DNA of 64,000 nt from Sphaerochaeta sp. (lineage in GTDB: Bacteria > Spirochaetota > Spirochaetia > Sphaerochaetales > Sphaerochaetaceae): the NCBI GenBank assembly GCA_022482495.1, contig JAKVPA010000001.1, forward strand, positions 460,851-524,850, written 5' to 3'. A program made the translations under genes and the position numbers. The notes under the pieces were generated by a model, which saw nothing but the letters and a program-made list of their open reading frames with translations, was not told where the DNA came from and searched no databases. Each line of letters opens with the position of its first letter. Position 1 is the first letter of the stretch. This document shows positions 36,045 through 45,618 of this stretch, piece by piece.

Positions 36045-36127
36045 ATTTTTCCCTCAGGCGGTGAACCCGATGGTTCGCTTTTTCACCGCATGGGGAAGAT
36101 ATGGCAGGAAAAGCCTCCTTGAGAAGG
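36045..36127 (+). repeat. Direct repeat, copy B
   Basis: Matches copy A at 34637-34723. It covers the last codons and the downstream side of the decayed AAA+ gene. Confidence 0.6.
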
Positions 36128-37768
36128 GTGATCTCCGCTTCCTTGTCCGGCTCTCCCCCCCAGATGCATCAGGCGTCCCGCCTGGTGCATCCTTGCCTGC
36201 TCATACAGCGTCCGCACAAACCGGTCGTTGCCGAAATCCGGCTTGGTCCGTACGGATGCAAACATATCGGTGATGGTCCTCTCGGCATCCGGAGCGATAG
36301 CCATGATATCCCGGGTAGCCATCAAGCGGAGGATGTCCATCAGTTCATCGACGGATAAATCGGGAAACGGGGCATGGAAGAGGCGATCCTACTGGATAGG
36401 CCGGGGTTAGCCGCCAGAAAATCTTCCATGGACTCAGGATAGCCGGCGAAGATGACGATAACATCCTCCCGGTAGTTCTCCATCTCCTCGACGATCGTGT
36501 TGATGGTCTCATCCCCGTACAACCCTTTGGATCCATCCAGCAACGCGTTCGCCTCATCGATGAACAGCACACCTCCTTGGGTTTTGGTGAACAGATTGCG
36601 CACATGGAGAGCAAGCCCTTCCACAAAGCGACCGACCACCCCGCTCCGCCCTACTTCCACTAAGTTTCCGCTTACCCACCCTTTCTCCTTCCTGATCTGG
36701 GCGAACAACCGGACCACGGTGAGCCTTGCCGTTCCGTGGTTTCCGGTAAACACCATGTGCCGTGACGGTGTGGGCTTTTTACACCGAAGGAAGCATAGGC
36801 ATGCTGCGCCTTGTTGGTATCGATGATCGTATCCCCCAGTTGCTTCACCGAAGAGAGGCCGATCAACGAGGAAAGCAACTCTCGTGCGGTGGGTTTCACC
36901 GTTTTGTTTTCCTCCTCGGGAGTGGGAAGATCTAGGTATTGTGGAAACTCCTCTTTGCAGAACAACTGGTCATACCAATACTCATACAGCGTATCCAGTT
37001 CATCGTGCGAAGTGAACGTACGGCTACCCACCGGTTCCTGCAATCCCTCAACGGTCGGGATACGGGCTTCCTTCGCCTGCTGCAACACATACGCCAGGAC
37101 ATCCCTTGCCGTGATGTCCTTCTGGCGGATGACCACGAAGCGGATATCCGGAAACGCGTCCTAAATGGCGAGAAGCGCCTTCTCTCATCCCCTCTTTTCA
37201 GTTCCATGATGGACAACGTGTACCCGTGTAGCATAAGGACATGTTTCAACGTCTCCAGCACATCGGTATCCTCGATCGCCGAGGTTTTCATCCGCCGGCT
37301 TCATCTCAAGGACGATCGTCGAACCCTTGGAACGCCGGTACAGTTGGTACAAACCGTCTTCGTCAAGATTGGAAAACATCGAGGTCACTCCCATGCCGGA
37401 CACTTCATCCACCAGCAGGGTGCGGTGGTTTCCATCCGGTTGACGGAAGCCAGGCTTCCCACCAGTACATTCTCAATCTTCCGGCACAGTGGCATTTCAT
37501 CGGCCATCACCAGGTACTGGACCGGGTGCATGCAAGGTTGCCGCGCCCTGCCACGGGAGAAGAAGCACTTCTCTTCCCGGATGAGAACCGGTACATCCAC
37601 CAACGCTTTGGCGTCCCGCATCTTCGGGCTGATCCGCTCCTTCAGCGACGTGATGGCGAAAGGAGCTAGTCCGAAAGGTTTGAGAAGGTCTTCGGCACTG
37701 TCCAGAAATCCCGCTTTCTCTGATTTCTGCACCCAGAAGCTGTACGTGCTTACGGTGATCTCACTCAT
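36083..37768 (-). pseudogene. Decayed SpoVK/CbbX-like AAA+ ATPase gene
   Basis: Reading minus-strand frames in turn gives one ancestral protein of about 560 residues. It starts near MSEITVSTYSFW (37768), followed by a long N-terminal domain I do not recognise (LVDVPVLIREEKCFFSRGRA, VSGMGVTSMFSNLDEDGLYQL, VVIRQKDITARDVLAYVLQQ). The AAA+ module follows: LIGLSSVKQL, FTGNHGTARLTVVRLFAQI, GGVLFIDEANALLDG, VIVIFAGYPESMEDFL. The Walker A, normally GNPGTGKTT, has become GNHGTARLT, losing the Lys. There are frameshifts near 37410, 37260, 37160, 36755 and 36345. With the Walker Lys lost, this is genuine decay rather than sequencing error. Confidence 0.75.
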
Positions 37769-38040
37769 CAGAATGCATTCCGCTTCAACCTCCACTTCAT
37801 GGTGATGCTCGATAACTCCTGTTTCAGCCAGGCTGGCGTTCCTCTGCCCCGCTGGACTGCGACCCGCGTCACCTGCACTTTCCCCAGTTCGGTGACAGCG
37901 CTCACCGGACGAACCGATTTCGGAGTTTCCGCCCATATGATGGACAACACGGAAAGAAAGTCTTTCTGCTCCTCCCGTTTTTTCGCCAGTCCCCGCTCTG
38001 ACACCATCTTCTGTTTGCGCGTTATCCGAAAATAACGCAT
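37768..38040 (-). CDS. Small basic protein of unknown function upstream of the AAA+ remnant
   Basis: A 90-residue Lys/Arg-rich protein, MRYFRITRKQKM to MKWRLKRNAF. I do not recognise a family. It abuts the AAA+ remnant start with a shared ATGA-type junction, so it was the first gene of that operon. It looks intact but its partner is dead. Confidence 0.45.
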   Translation of the reverse strand: MRYFRITRKQKMVSERGLAKKREEQKDFLSVLSIIWAETPKSVRPVSAVTELGKVQVTRVAVQRGRGTPAWLKQELSSITMKWRLKRNAF

Positions 38041-38355
38041 ACGCACCTTCTGAACACATAGCGACATGATGGCCAGCAAAAATTTTGGGTCACTAAAAAA
38101 CAAAAAAACCTCAAAAAACTTTTGTAGGGGGAAAAGAGAGGAGAAATGTTGGATTCCCGCACCTTACTCCGGGATATACAAGCGATGTTCAATCTCTGTG
38201 AATCGAGAGCTCGAGACATTCCGCTGGCCGATTGAGTCAAAAAAGAGATTATAATTAATCTATTTATAATTATATAGCTCTTTATGTAATATTCTGGAAA
38301 TTTGTCAATAGGCAAAAGTACAAAACTTCACCTCTCTTTTTCTAATGCCAATAAT
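38041..38355. other. Gene-free AT-rich stretch
   Basis: Contains A/T runs such as TTATAATTAATC near 38250, probably promoter sequence for the minus-strand small gene. No gene, hairpin with T tract or clear repeat was seen. Confidence 0.4.
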
Positions 38356-39270
38356 TCAGTCTTCCTTTCGGTAGGGAACCCCCAGTTTCGCCGGAACGTT
38401 GAATGTATGGCGGAAAATGGTCAGCGCAATGGTAAGGATGTAAGGAAGCGCAATGATCAACTCACGAGGAAACAGGGTGTTCTCCCCCACTGCCTGGATG
38501 TAGATGGAGATGGAATCGGCCACACCGAACGTCAACGTACCCAGCAACGCCCCGATGGGGCTCCAGTTTCCCAAGAAGCAGATGGCAAAGGCGATCCACC
38601 CGCGTCCCCCGATGATGCTGGTGGTGAACATCCCCAAGTATCCTACCGTATAGAACGAACCGGCAAGCCCACCGACAGCCCCGGCGGCGAGAACGGTCAG
38701 AAACCGCACCCGGTTGACATTGATACCTGCGACATCCACCGCCTCGGGGTTTTCTCCGCAGGAACGGATGGTAAGCCCCAGGGACGTACGGTACAACACA
38801 AACCAGGCAACCGGCACCAACAGGTACGCCACATAGGTCAATGCCGTCTGGTTGAACAGGATCGGACCCACAACGGGAATATCGGACAACAAGGGGATGC
38901 GTAGTTTGGAAAGCGCCTTGATCTGCAGCGGTGTCGTCGGTACTCCGAACAGCACCCGTTGGAAAAACGAACAGAAGCCAACCGCCAAGATGTTCATCGC
39001 CGTCCCGGTGACCACCTGCTGTTGCTTAAGCGTCACTGTGACAAACGCATAGAGCGCCGCCATTGCAGCGCCGCAACAAAGAGCAAGGGCGATCCCTGCA
39101 AACGTCGTTCCCCAGATATAGGTTCCGACAAATCCACCCCAAGCGCCGAGCAGGAAAATCCCTTCAATGGCACAGACCATCACCCCGGTCCGTTCGGCGA
39201 ACACCTCGGCAAGGGAACCCAACAGCAACGGCGTACTTACCATAATGGCACGGGCAAGCAGGTTCACCAT
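38356..39270 (-). CDS. Nucleoside/sugar ABC transporter permease, second
   Basis: A 304-residue inner-membrane permease of the BMP-system type (YufQ/NupC-like branch). It has the ERTGVMVCAIEGIFLLGAW segment and the coupling-loop SCGENPEAVDVAGI. Its ATG at 39270 lies 1 nt past the stop of the first permease. It is the last gene of a bmpA-ATPase-permease-permease operon. Confidence 0.88.
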   Translation of the reverse strand: MVNLLARAIMVSTPLLLGSLAEVFAERTGVMVCAIEGIFLLGAWGGFVGTYIWGTTFAGIALALCCGAAMAALYAFVTVTLKQQQVVTGTAMNILAVGFCSFFQRVLFGVPTTPLQIKALSKLRIPLLSDIPVVGPILFNQTALTYVAYLLVPVAWFVLYRTSLGLTIRSCGENPEAVDVAGINVNRVRFLTVLAAGAVGGLAGSFYTVGYLGMFTTSIIGGRGWIAFAICFLGNWSPIGALLGTLTFGVADSISIYIQAVGENTLFPRELIIALPYILTIALTIFRHTFNVPAKLGVPYRKED

Positions 39271-39271
39271 C

Positions 39272-40336
39272 TCACACCACCTCCCTGCGTATCCGTCGTT
39301 TTTGGGACCAAAGCTGGAATTGGTACCGCAATGCGGCAAAGATGATCACACAGGTCATCACGACACCTTCGATCAACTCGATGATGGACGCCGGAATGGT
39401 GACGCCTGGCAGGCGTCCCATCGTGGTGCCCATTACGTTGAGGAATCCGAACAACAGAGAGGCGAAAATGCAACCGATCGGGTTTCCATTGGCTAGGACG
39501 GCGATGCCGATGCCGTACGATCCGATGGAAGCGTTGAAATTTCGGAGCAACATGTGCTGCACCCCGTTGATCTCCGTTAAACCCGACATACCAGCCAATC
39601 CGCCGGCAATCAGGAACGAGATGACGTACATCCGTCCAGATGGGATGCCTCCCAATTCCGCTGCGTCGCAGTTGAACCCAACGGCACGAATACGGAATCC
39701 AAGGGAAGTCTTGTACAGCAACACGGAGATAGCGATTGCCGTCAGCACGGCGATGACGATCCCCCACGTAACTCGGGTCCCGGGGATCAAAGTGGGAAGA
39801 TACGCCTGAGGAAGAATGGCGTCACTCTGCATGTATTCCGCCTTGGTTTCCTGCAGGCTGGTGCGAAGGAGGTAATCCATCAACGCTGCGACGACGTAGG
39901 TGGACATCATGCTGACAAGGAACTCGTTGGCATTGAATTTCGCTTTGACCAAACCGATCAACGCACCGACGGCGCCACCGGCGGCAAACGATGCGACGGC
40001 CACCAGTACCAGGAGCAATGGCTGGGGAATCTTTCCACCAAGGGAGAGAGACAACGCCACCGCGACGATCGCTCCCATGGAAAACTGTCCCTGCGCACCA
40101 ATGTTGAACAAATTCGCCTGGAACGTGAACGCAAACGCCAACGACGTGAACACCAGAGGCGTCGCCTTGACCAGAATCTCCCCCAGGTTGTAGCCATCCC
40201 CTACGATTTTGGCGAACGCCTTTCCAATGACGCCAAGAGGGTTGAGGCCCAGGAACAACAGAAGGCTGGCGCTGATGACAAGTCCAATGACCACTGCGGC
40301 CAGATTGAACAGGATGCCTTCCAGTTTCTCACCCAT
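39272..40336 (-). CDS. Nucleoside/sugar ABC transporter permease, first
   Basis: A 354-residue permease of the YufP/NupB-like branch. It has the NLFNIGAQGQFSMGAI segment and the GFNCDAAELGGI coupling loop. It overlaps the ATPase stop by 8 nt and forms the heterodimer with the following permease. Confidence 0.9.
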   Translation of the reverse strand: MGEKLEGILFNLAAVVIGLVISASLLLFLGLNPLGVIGKAFAKIVGDGYNLGEILVKATPLVFTSLAFAFTFQANLFNIGAQGQFSMGAIVAVALSLSLGGKIPQPLLLVLVAVASFAAGGAVGALIGLVKAKFNANEFLVSMMSTYVVAALMDYLLRTSLQETKAEYMQSDAILPQAYLPTLIPGTRVTWGIVIAVLTAIAISVLLYKTSLGFRIRAVGFNCDAAELGGIPSGRMYVISFLIAGGLAGMSGLTEINGVQHMLLRNFNASIGSYGIGIAVLANGNPIGCIFASLLFGFLNVMGTTMGRLPGVTIPASIIELIEGVVMTCVIIFAALRYQFQLWSQKRRIRREVV

Positions 40337-41849
40337 GGTTCTTCTCCTTGGCGCCGGCCATCATCAGTCCAATCTCTTCAATGCTCCGCGCTCCATTTGG
40401 GAAGATATCAACCATCTCCCCTTGATACATGACGGCGATTTGATCAGCCATCTCAAACAGTTCGGAGAGTTCGGTGGAGATCAACAAGACCGCTTTCCCC
40501 TCCTGCTTCGCCTGGAAAATCACCTGATGGATATGTTCCACAGCTCCCATATCCAACCCGCGGGAAGGCTGGTTGCAGATCAAAAGGTGTGTCCCCACCG
40601 CCACCTCGCGGGCAAGCACCACTTTTTGCTGGTTGCCGCCGGAAAGGCTCTTCGCGGTATCATCCGGCCCTGTGGCCTTGACGTGATACTGGGTAATCAT
40701 CCGTTGGGTATCTGCGTTTACCACATTATTCCGGACGAATCCATGGGAAATCCATTTGTCCGAACGCCATCCCTTGAGCAGCAGGTTTTCCGCCAACGAC
40801 ATTTCCATCACCATCCCGTCACGGTAACGGTCAAGAGGGACGTACCCGATGCCCCGCTCATTGCGGCTGCGGACAGAATCCCTGCTGATGTCTTTCCCCT
40901 CAAACCGAATCAAGCCGGAAGAAGGATAGAGACGACCGGAGATCACATCGCACAATGCGTCCTGGCCGTTTCCACTTACCCCTGCGATGCCAAACACCTC
41001 TCCTTGGTGAATCTGGAATGAAACATCGGTAAGCAACCGTTCTTTTTTAGGACCGATGAGGGAGAGATGTTCCACCGAAAGCACCACTGGTGCTGCAACC
41101 CCCGTTTTCTGTTGTGGTGCCGCTTGGGTCTGGATGTCCCGACCGATCATCATACGGGCCAGGGAATGCTCATCCGTATTACTCCGGCGAACCGTATCCA
41201 CCACCATACCAGAACGCATCACCGTAATCCGATCTGCAACTTCCATCACTTCCCGCATCTTATGGGTGATGAAGATGGCGGAATTCCCCTTTGCCACATA
41301 GGAACGGATGAACCGCATTAACGTCTCCGACTCCTGCGGAGTCAGTACGGCGGTCGGTTCATCCATGATCAGAATGCGGGCATTGATGTACAGAGCCTTG
41401 AGAATCTCAATCTTTTGCTGTTGCCCAACGGACAGTTTGCCAACCGGCACATCCAACGGAACATCAACCTCATATTCCTGGGCAATTACCTGAACCTGTT
41501 GGCTACACTTCTTCAATGGCAGATATCCGTGTACGTGACCAAGAATGATGTTTTCTGTCGCAGTATGGGTGGGAACCAGCGAAAAATGCTGTTGGATCAT
41601 GGCGATTCCCAATGCCATGGCGTCTCTGGGGGATTTGATGCGCACTTCCCTGCCATGCACCAGCATCCGGCCTTCATCCTTGTCGTACAGGCCGTACAAA
41701 ATCTTCATGATGGTGCTTTTCCCCGCACCGTTTTCGCCAAGCAAAGCCAGCACTTCCCCATCATTGACGGTGAGGGAGACATCCTTGTTGGCGATCACCT
41801 TGGAAAAGCACTTGGTCACATGCTGGATTTCAACCGCAACAGCCATCAT
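40329..41849 (-). CDS. Nucleoside/sugar ABC transporter ATPase, two domains
   Basis: A 506-residue ATPase of the YufO/NupA type. First domain: Walker A GENGAGKST, signature LSVGQQQK, Walker B LIMDEPTAVL. Second domain: degenerate Walker A (GVSGNGQDAL), LSGGNQQK signature and LLICNQPSRGLD, where the Walker B acidic residue is Asn, normal for this branch. AGGGAAGG precedes the ATG. Confidence 0.92.
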   Translation of the reverse strand: MMAVAVEIQHVTKCFSKVIANKDVSLTVNDGEVLALLGENGAGKSTIMKILYGLYDKDEGRMLVHGREVRIKSPRDAMALGIAMIQQHFSLVPTHTATENIILGHVHGYLPLKKCSQQVQVIAQEYEVDVPLDVPVGKLSVGQQQKIEILKALYINARILIMDEPTAVLTPQESETLMRFIRSYVAKGNSAIFITHKMREVMEVADRITVMRSGMVVDTVRRSNTDEHSLARMMIGRDIQTQAAPQQKTGVAAPVVLSVEHLSLIGPKKERLLTDVSFQIHQGEVFGIAGVSGNGQDALCDVISGRLYPSSGLIRFEGKDISRDSVRSRNERGIGYVPLDRYRDGMVMEMSLAENLLLKGWRSDKWISHGFVRNNVVNADTQRMITQYHVKATGPDDTAKSLSGGNQQKVVLAREVAVGTHLLICNQPSRGLDMGAVEHIHQVIFQAKQEGKAVLLISTELSELFEMADQIAVMYQGEMVDIFPNGARSIEEIGLMMAGAKEKNHG

Positions 41850-41864
41850 CCTTCCCTATACACT

Positions 41865-41889
41865 AAGGAGCCGGAAGCTCCGGCTCCTT
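41865..41889 (-). terminator. Hairpin between bmpA and the ATPase gene
   Basis: AAGGAGCCGGA (41865-41875) pairs perfectly with TCCGGCTCCTT (41879-41889) around an AGC loop. Like the 23235-23261 hairpin, it follows a binding-protein gene and may set its excess over the transporter core. Confidence 0.65.
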
Positions 41890-41899
41890 GGAAATATTC

Positions 41900-42899
41900 T
41901 CAGAACAACGCCTTCAGGTCAACCGTTCCGGCTTTCAGGTCGGCGACCGCCTGATCGCATGCAGCTTTGGCTTCCGCAGGGGTGTTTTCCGTATAGACCG
42001 GGAAGTAGATGCCTTCAGGAACTCCGACTTCCACCCGCTGGTGGCCCTTCAGGTCACCCTTCAGCCATTCGCTGATGGCCCAGACATACACTTTGGAGTA
42101 ATCGAAGTTGATGGACGCGACCACCGTCTTTGGGTCGATGACCGTCTGGTCTGCAGAATATCCGACAACTTTGACGCCCTTCTCGATGGCTCCGTTGATC
42201 ACTCCGAGGCTCAGCTCGTTGGCGTAGGAGAACATCACGTCGGCGCCATCCTCAATCATCGCTTCGGACATCTGCTTGCCCAATGCGACATCACTCCAGC
42301 TGTTGGCATACTTCAGGTTGTATGACGCATCAGCAATGCCCCGTTCCTTGGCGATCTTCACTGCGGTCTTCCCATAGACGGCCATCAGGTCCTGCATCGC
42401 CTGGTTGGGGTCTCCGCCGATCAACCCGAACTTGCCAGTCTTGGTCAGATAACCACCGATGACAGCAGCCAGATATGACGCCTCGTATTCCTTGGGAAAC
42501 AACGGGCAGAGGTTGTCCGCGTCACTGTTGGATCCATTGACCATCATGAACAACGTGTTGGGGTAACTGGCCGCGACCGTCTTTGCCGCTTCATCAAACT
42601 GCGAACCGGCCGCCATGATGATGTCATACCCGCGCTGGGCAAACTCCCGCATGGTGGATTCGAAATCCGCCTCAGGAACCGCCTCAATGTACTCCATGTT
42701 GGTTCCCAACTGCTCGTTGCACGCCACAACGCCCGCATAGTTGGAAGCGTTCCATCCCTGATCGTTGATCTGTCCAGGTAACAGAAGCACGATCTTCGCC
42801 GTCGCCGCCGTCTTCGCACCGGAAGATGACGCAACTTCCTTATTTCCCGCGGCAAACGCGGAAGACAGGATCCCCACAACTAAAAAAGTCACTACGAAC
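41900..42899 (-). pseudogene. BMP-family nucleoside-binding protein, split by an IS3-family element
   Basis: The 3' 990 nt encode a periplasmic nucleoside-binding protein of the BMP family: a signal-peptide end TFLVVGILSSAFAAG, mature start KIVLLLPGQINDQGWNASNY, then GYSADQTVIDP. There is no start codon here. The missing start lies beyond the IS at 44256-44269 (ATGAAAAAGTGG with AAGGAGAG before it). Joining them gives MKKWF-VVTFLVVGILSSAFA, a proper signal peptide. The gene is therefore knocked out by insertion after about five codons. The insertion should be polar on the ATPase and permeases unless a new promoter arose. Confidence 0.85.
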
Positions 42900-42976
42900 T
42901 ATGCTAAGACCTGAAAGCAGGACAGAGGGGGTGAAAAATAAGGAATATCTGCTATCCTTGGAAAGGAGAGGCAGAC

Positions 42977-43267
42977 ATGGGGAAAAACCGGAAGACGTAT
43001 CAGGAGTCATTCAAGAAGCAGGTGGCGATCGAGGCGCTGGAAAGCAAGAAGACAGTAGCGGAAATCGCTTCTGAGAACGGGATCACGCCCGGCATGGTGT
43101 CAATGTGGCGAAAATCGTTCATCGAAGGAGACTTCAGCAAGGATCTGGGGAAGACGCGCAAGGAGCTGGAAGAAAAGCAGAAAGCGCTGGATGCGGCGAC
43201 GATGGCGCTGGGGAAAGCCCAGCTGGAGATCGAACTGCTCAAAAAAAAAGTGAATCCGCAGGGATGA
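42977..43267 (+). CDS. IS3-family transposase OrfA, copy 1
   Basis: A 96-residue protein with a helix-turn-helix (KKTVAEIASENGITPGMVSMWRK, residues about 24-46) and a coiled-coil leucine-zipper tail (LEEKQKALDAATMALGKAQLEIELLKKK). It ends in a stop overlapping the orfB start as GGATGAGC. Nine A residues at 43241-43249 are a classic slippage site for making the OrfAB fusion. Confidence 0.9.
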   Translation: MGKNRKTYQESFKKQVAIEALESKKTVAEIASENGITPGMVSMWRKSFIEGDFSKDLGKTRKELEEKQKALDAATMALGKAQLEIELLKKKVNPQG

Positions 43268-44205
43268 GCGTCTACGAGCTGGTGGACCATGAAAGCGCAG
43301 TGGAATACCTTCGCGGGGGCCTTGGCCTTCCGGTATCCGACCAATGCCGTCTCCTGGGAATCTCCCGGAGCAGGTATTACCAGTGGAGGAAGCTGCGGGA
43401 AGCCAGGAAAGCAATGCCTGAACGGCAATATGATGGGCGGAAAGAAGAAGAACTCGCATTGGTTGACAAGATCCTAGGCGTCTGGACGGAGAATCCGGCC
43501 TGGGGATACCGGAAACTGGGCAGGTACCTGCAGCGGAACGGTTTCCCCTCAGCCACGGAGAAACGGGTGCGTCTCATCTACCAGCGGCTGGGCATCCATG
43601 GGGTCTCCCCGGTGTTCCGCACCACCCGCCAGCCGAAAGGGAAATGCCTGAAGCACCCGTATCTGTTGAGGGGGAAGAAGATACGGTTCTCCAACCAGGT
43701 ATGGGAGACGGACATCACCTACATCCGTCTTCCCGGAGGGATGGTGTATCTGACGGCGTTCATCGACGTGTACAGCCGGAGGATCCTGTCCTGGAGCCTC
43801 GGGCGCACGATGGAAAGCGGGTTATGCGTCGACGCGCTGCATGAGGCGGTCATGAACCATGGGATACCGGCGATCCTGAACACGGACTGCGGAAGCCAGT
43901 ATCTGGGTGGTGATTTCCTTGATGCCGCCTCCAGTTACGGGATCGAGATCAGCAACGACTCGGTGGGGAGATGCCTCGATGACGTGTTTATTGAACGAAC
44001 GTGGCGGACCCTGAAATATGAATGCATCTTCCTTCATGAGTGGGGCACGATGGAGGAACTGGAGAAGGGATTGGGGATATTCATCAGGAAGTTCAACTTC
44101 GAGCGGCCCCATCAGTCGCTTGATTACCGGACGCCGGACGAAGTGTATACGGACGGACGTTTCCCGTCAGCGGGGGACGAACCGAAGAAGACTGAGGTGG
44201 CATAG
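43264..44205 (+). CDS. IS3-family transposase OrfB (DDE), copy 1
   Basis: A 313-residue integrase-core protein, in the -1 frame relative to OrfA. The DDE triad is visible as WETDITYI, NTDCGSQY and FIERTWRTLKYE. The upstream HTH_21-like region has WGYRKLGRYLQR. Production is expected mainly as an OrfAB fusion by a -1 slip on the A9 run at 43241-43249. Confidence 0.92.
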   Translation: MSVYELVDHESAVEYLRGGLGLPVSDQCRLLGISRSRYYQWRKLREARKAMPERQYDGRKEEELALVDKILGVWTENPAWGYRKLGRYLQRNGFPSATEKRVRLIYQRLGIHGVSPVFRTTRQPKGKCLKHPYLLRGKKIRFSNQVWETDITYIRLPGGMVYLTAFIDVYSRRILSWSLGRTMESGLCVDALHEAVMNHGIPAILNTDCGSQYLGGDFLDAASSYGIEISNDSVGRCLDDVFIERTWRTLKYECIFLHEWGTMEELEKGLGIFIRKFNFERPHQSLDYRTPDEVYTDGRFPSAGDEPKKTEVA

Positions 44206-44255
44206 GAGATTTCCTTGTTTTCCCGCCACCCTGTCTTGACAAGGGGCTTAGCTCA

Positions 44256-44269
44256 AACCACTTTTTCAT
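44256..44269 (-). other. Detached start of bmpA
   Basis: Minus-strand ATG AAA AAG TGG plus the Shine-Dalgarno AAGGAGAG upstream, cut off from the rest of bmpA by the IS at 42901-44255. The remainder of the leader, to about 44395, has no gene. Confidence 0.75.
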
Positions 44270-44395
44270 ACTGCCTCTCTCCTTCCTTTCTCGATAGTAA
44301 TTCCACTGTACCCAACCCACAAGGTTTGTGGGGAGAGAAAATGACCGAAATCTCAAGAATCATCAAAGTTTGTACAAATGGTATCACCACTTCCA

Positions 44396-44439
44396 TACAA
44401 GAAAGGCACCATCTGTATGGAAACGATGATAGTGCCTTC
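44396..44439 (-). terminator. Hairpin terminator of the NUP-family gene
   Basis: On the minus strand AAGGCAC pairs with GTGCCTT, with further ATC/GAT pairing, and TTTCTTGT follows. It would separate the NUP gene from bmpA. Confidence 0.5.
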
Positions 44440-44499
44440 GGATAACATATCTCTTTTATGTAATTACACTTCTAATACTATTGCGTGTTTTATATTTTA

Positions 44500-45525
44500 T
44501 TACAGAGTTCCCGCAAGAATAGCATCAATGACCACCGCCCCGACCTTGTAGTTGTTTTCCATGGCCGTCTTGAAGATATCGGCGGATTCCACATTGCCTT
44601 CATCCGACAACGTTGAAGTGTAGGAAGGATCCCACAGGCTCGCAGCCGAAGCCCCATTCATGAACACGTCCATGTTGACGGAGTCCCGGATGATGAAATA
44701 GCGGTCCAGCATACCGTACCGGTCAAGAACCACACCAAGTGCGACATCCTCCATCTCCGTCAAGGCGAAGGGATCGGGGCAGCCGTACGTCTGGGTCATC
44801 AGCACGGCATTGGCATGGTCGTACTCCCCTTTCCAGTAGTTGTCACCACTGGCCGTCGTTCCCCGAAGCACTTTGGGATCGCGCACCGCCCACTCAGCCC
44901 CATCGAAAGCCGCGGACATAAAATTCCTCGTCCTTGGCGTCGTCTCAATCTTCACGTCCTTGACCAGATCGTACACCTTGGCCATCAAATCCTGGTTAAG
45001 GATTTTGTAGGAAGAACTGTCGTAGCCGGAATCATGGAACCACGTCGTCTCATACCCTTCAGGAAGATCACGGATGTCTGCATGGTGGCCAAGGTCATAG
45101 TCCACCGCCGCAGTGATGACAAACACATCGCCCATCACGCCATACCCAACAGCGGAACCGGCGCAACCGGTACTCATCACATAGCAATCGGAGAAATCAA
45201 ACCGGGGGTCGGAGAGCACGGCCTGCAGGGAGACGGCCGTGTTGGCCTTTCCCATTCCGGTGACGTACAGACCGACGCCGTCCTTCACATACAGTTTGTT
45301 GCCATCAAAGCCACCCACAATATCGTAGGCTTCTCCGCCCTTCTCATAGGCGTCATAGTAGTACTGCGCTTCTCCAGGAAAATCCCCGGTCATCTCGCCT
45401 ACTTCGAACTTTGGAAGGATCAACACCTTCAACGGAATCTTGTCTGTCGTCTCAATCATCCCTTGGGCGTACAGACCAGCACAGATCGCCACCACCATGA
45501 CGATCACCATCAATCGTTTTTTCAT
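44500..45525 (-). CDS. NUP-family purine nucleoside permease/phosphorylase-like protein
   Basis: A 341-residue exported protein: a signal peptide (VIVMVVAICAGLYAQG) and a mature domain with KVLILPKFEVGEMTGDFPGEAQ, TGMGKANTAVS, STGCAGSAVGYGVMGDVFV and GDNYWKGEYDHANAV. These match the NUP family, a nucleoside-phosphorylase-like fold located in the periplasm or envelope. It lies next to the BMP nucleoside transporter, consistent with nucleoside processing or uptake. The Met at 45525 is preferred over that at 45528 by spacing from GGTGG. Confidence 0.85.
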   Translation of the reverse strand: MKKRLMVIVMVVAICAGLYAQGMIETTDKIPLKVLILPKFEVGEMTGDFPGEAQYYYDAYEKGGEAYDIVGGFDGNKLYVKDGVGLYVTGMGKANTAVSLQAVLSDPRFDFSDCYVMSTGCAGSAVGYGVMGDVFVITAAVDYDLGHHADIRDLPEGYETTWFHDSGYDSSSYKILNQDLMAKVYDLVKDVKIETTPRTRNFMSAAFDGAEWAVRDPKVLRGTTASGDNYWKGEYDHANAVLMTQTYGCPDPFALTEMEDVALGVVLDRYGMLDRYFIIRDSVNMDVFMNGASAASLWDPSYTSTLSDEGNVESADIFKTAMENNYKVGAVVIDAILAGTL

Positions 45526-45581
45526 CATCTTGCAACCACCTCACCCCACAGGTAGCAGAAGCACCAACGGTGAGTCAATAC

Positions 45582-45598
45582 CAAACCGGGTTTGTCAA
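45582..45598 (-). promoter_or_regulatory. Palindrome next to a TTGACA -35 before the NUP gene
   Basis: CAAACC-g-GGTTTG (45582-45594) is a perfect 13-bp palindrome. It overlaps a TTGACA (minus strand, 45593-45598). No clear -10 was found. A LacI-type regulator site is possible. Confidence 0.35.
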
Positions 45599-45618
45599 AA
45601 AGAGCGCAAAAGAATCAA

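Larger units (their letters stand above)
42901..44255 (+). mobile_element. IS3-family insertion sequence, copy 1
   Basis: About 1.35 kb with orfA and orfB in overlapping frames. The left end GCTAAGaCC and the right end GGgCTTAGC are imperfect inverted repeats. Host sequence AAC at 42897-42899 and 44256-44258 fits a 3-bp target duplication; ends are certain to within two or three bases. It is inserted in bmpA, antisense to that gene. Confidence 0.9.

Noticed and set aside
34637..36127. The flanking repeats as the ends of an insertion sequence
   Set aside because: They are direct, not inverted, there is no transposase between them, and copy B is part of a gene tail.
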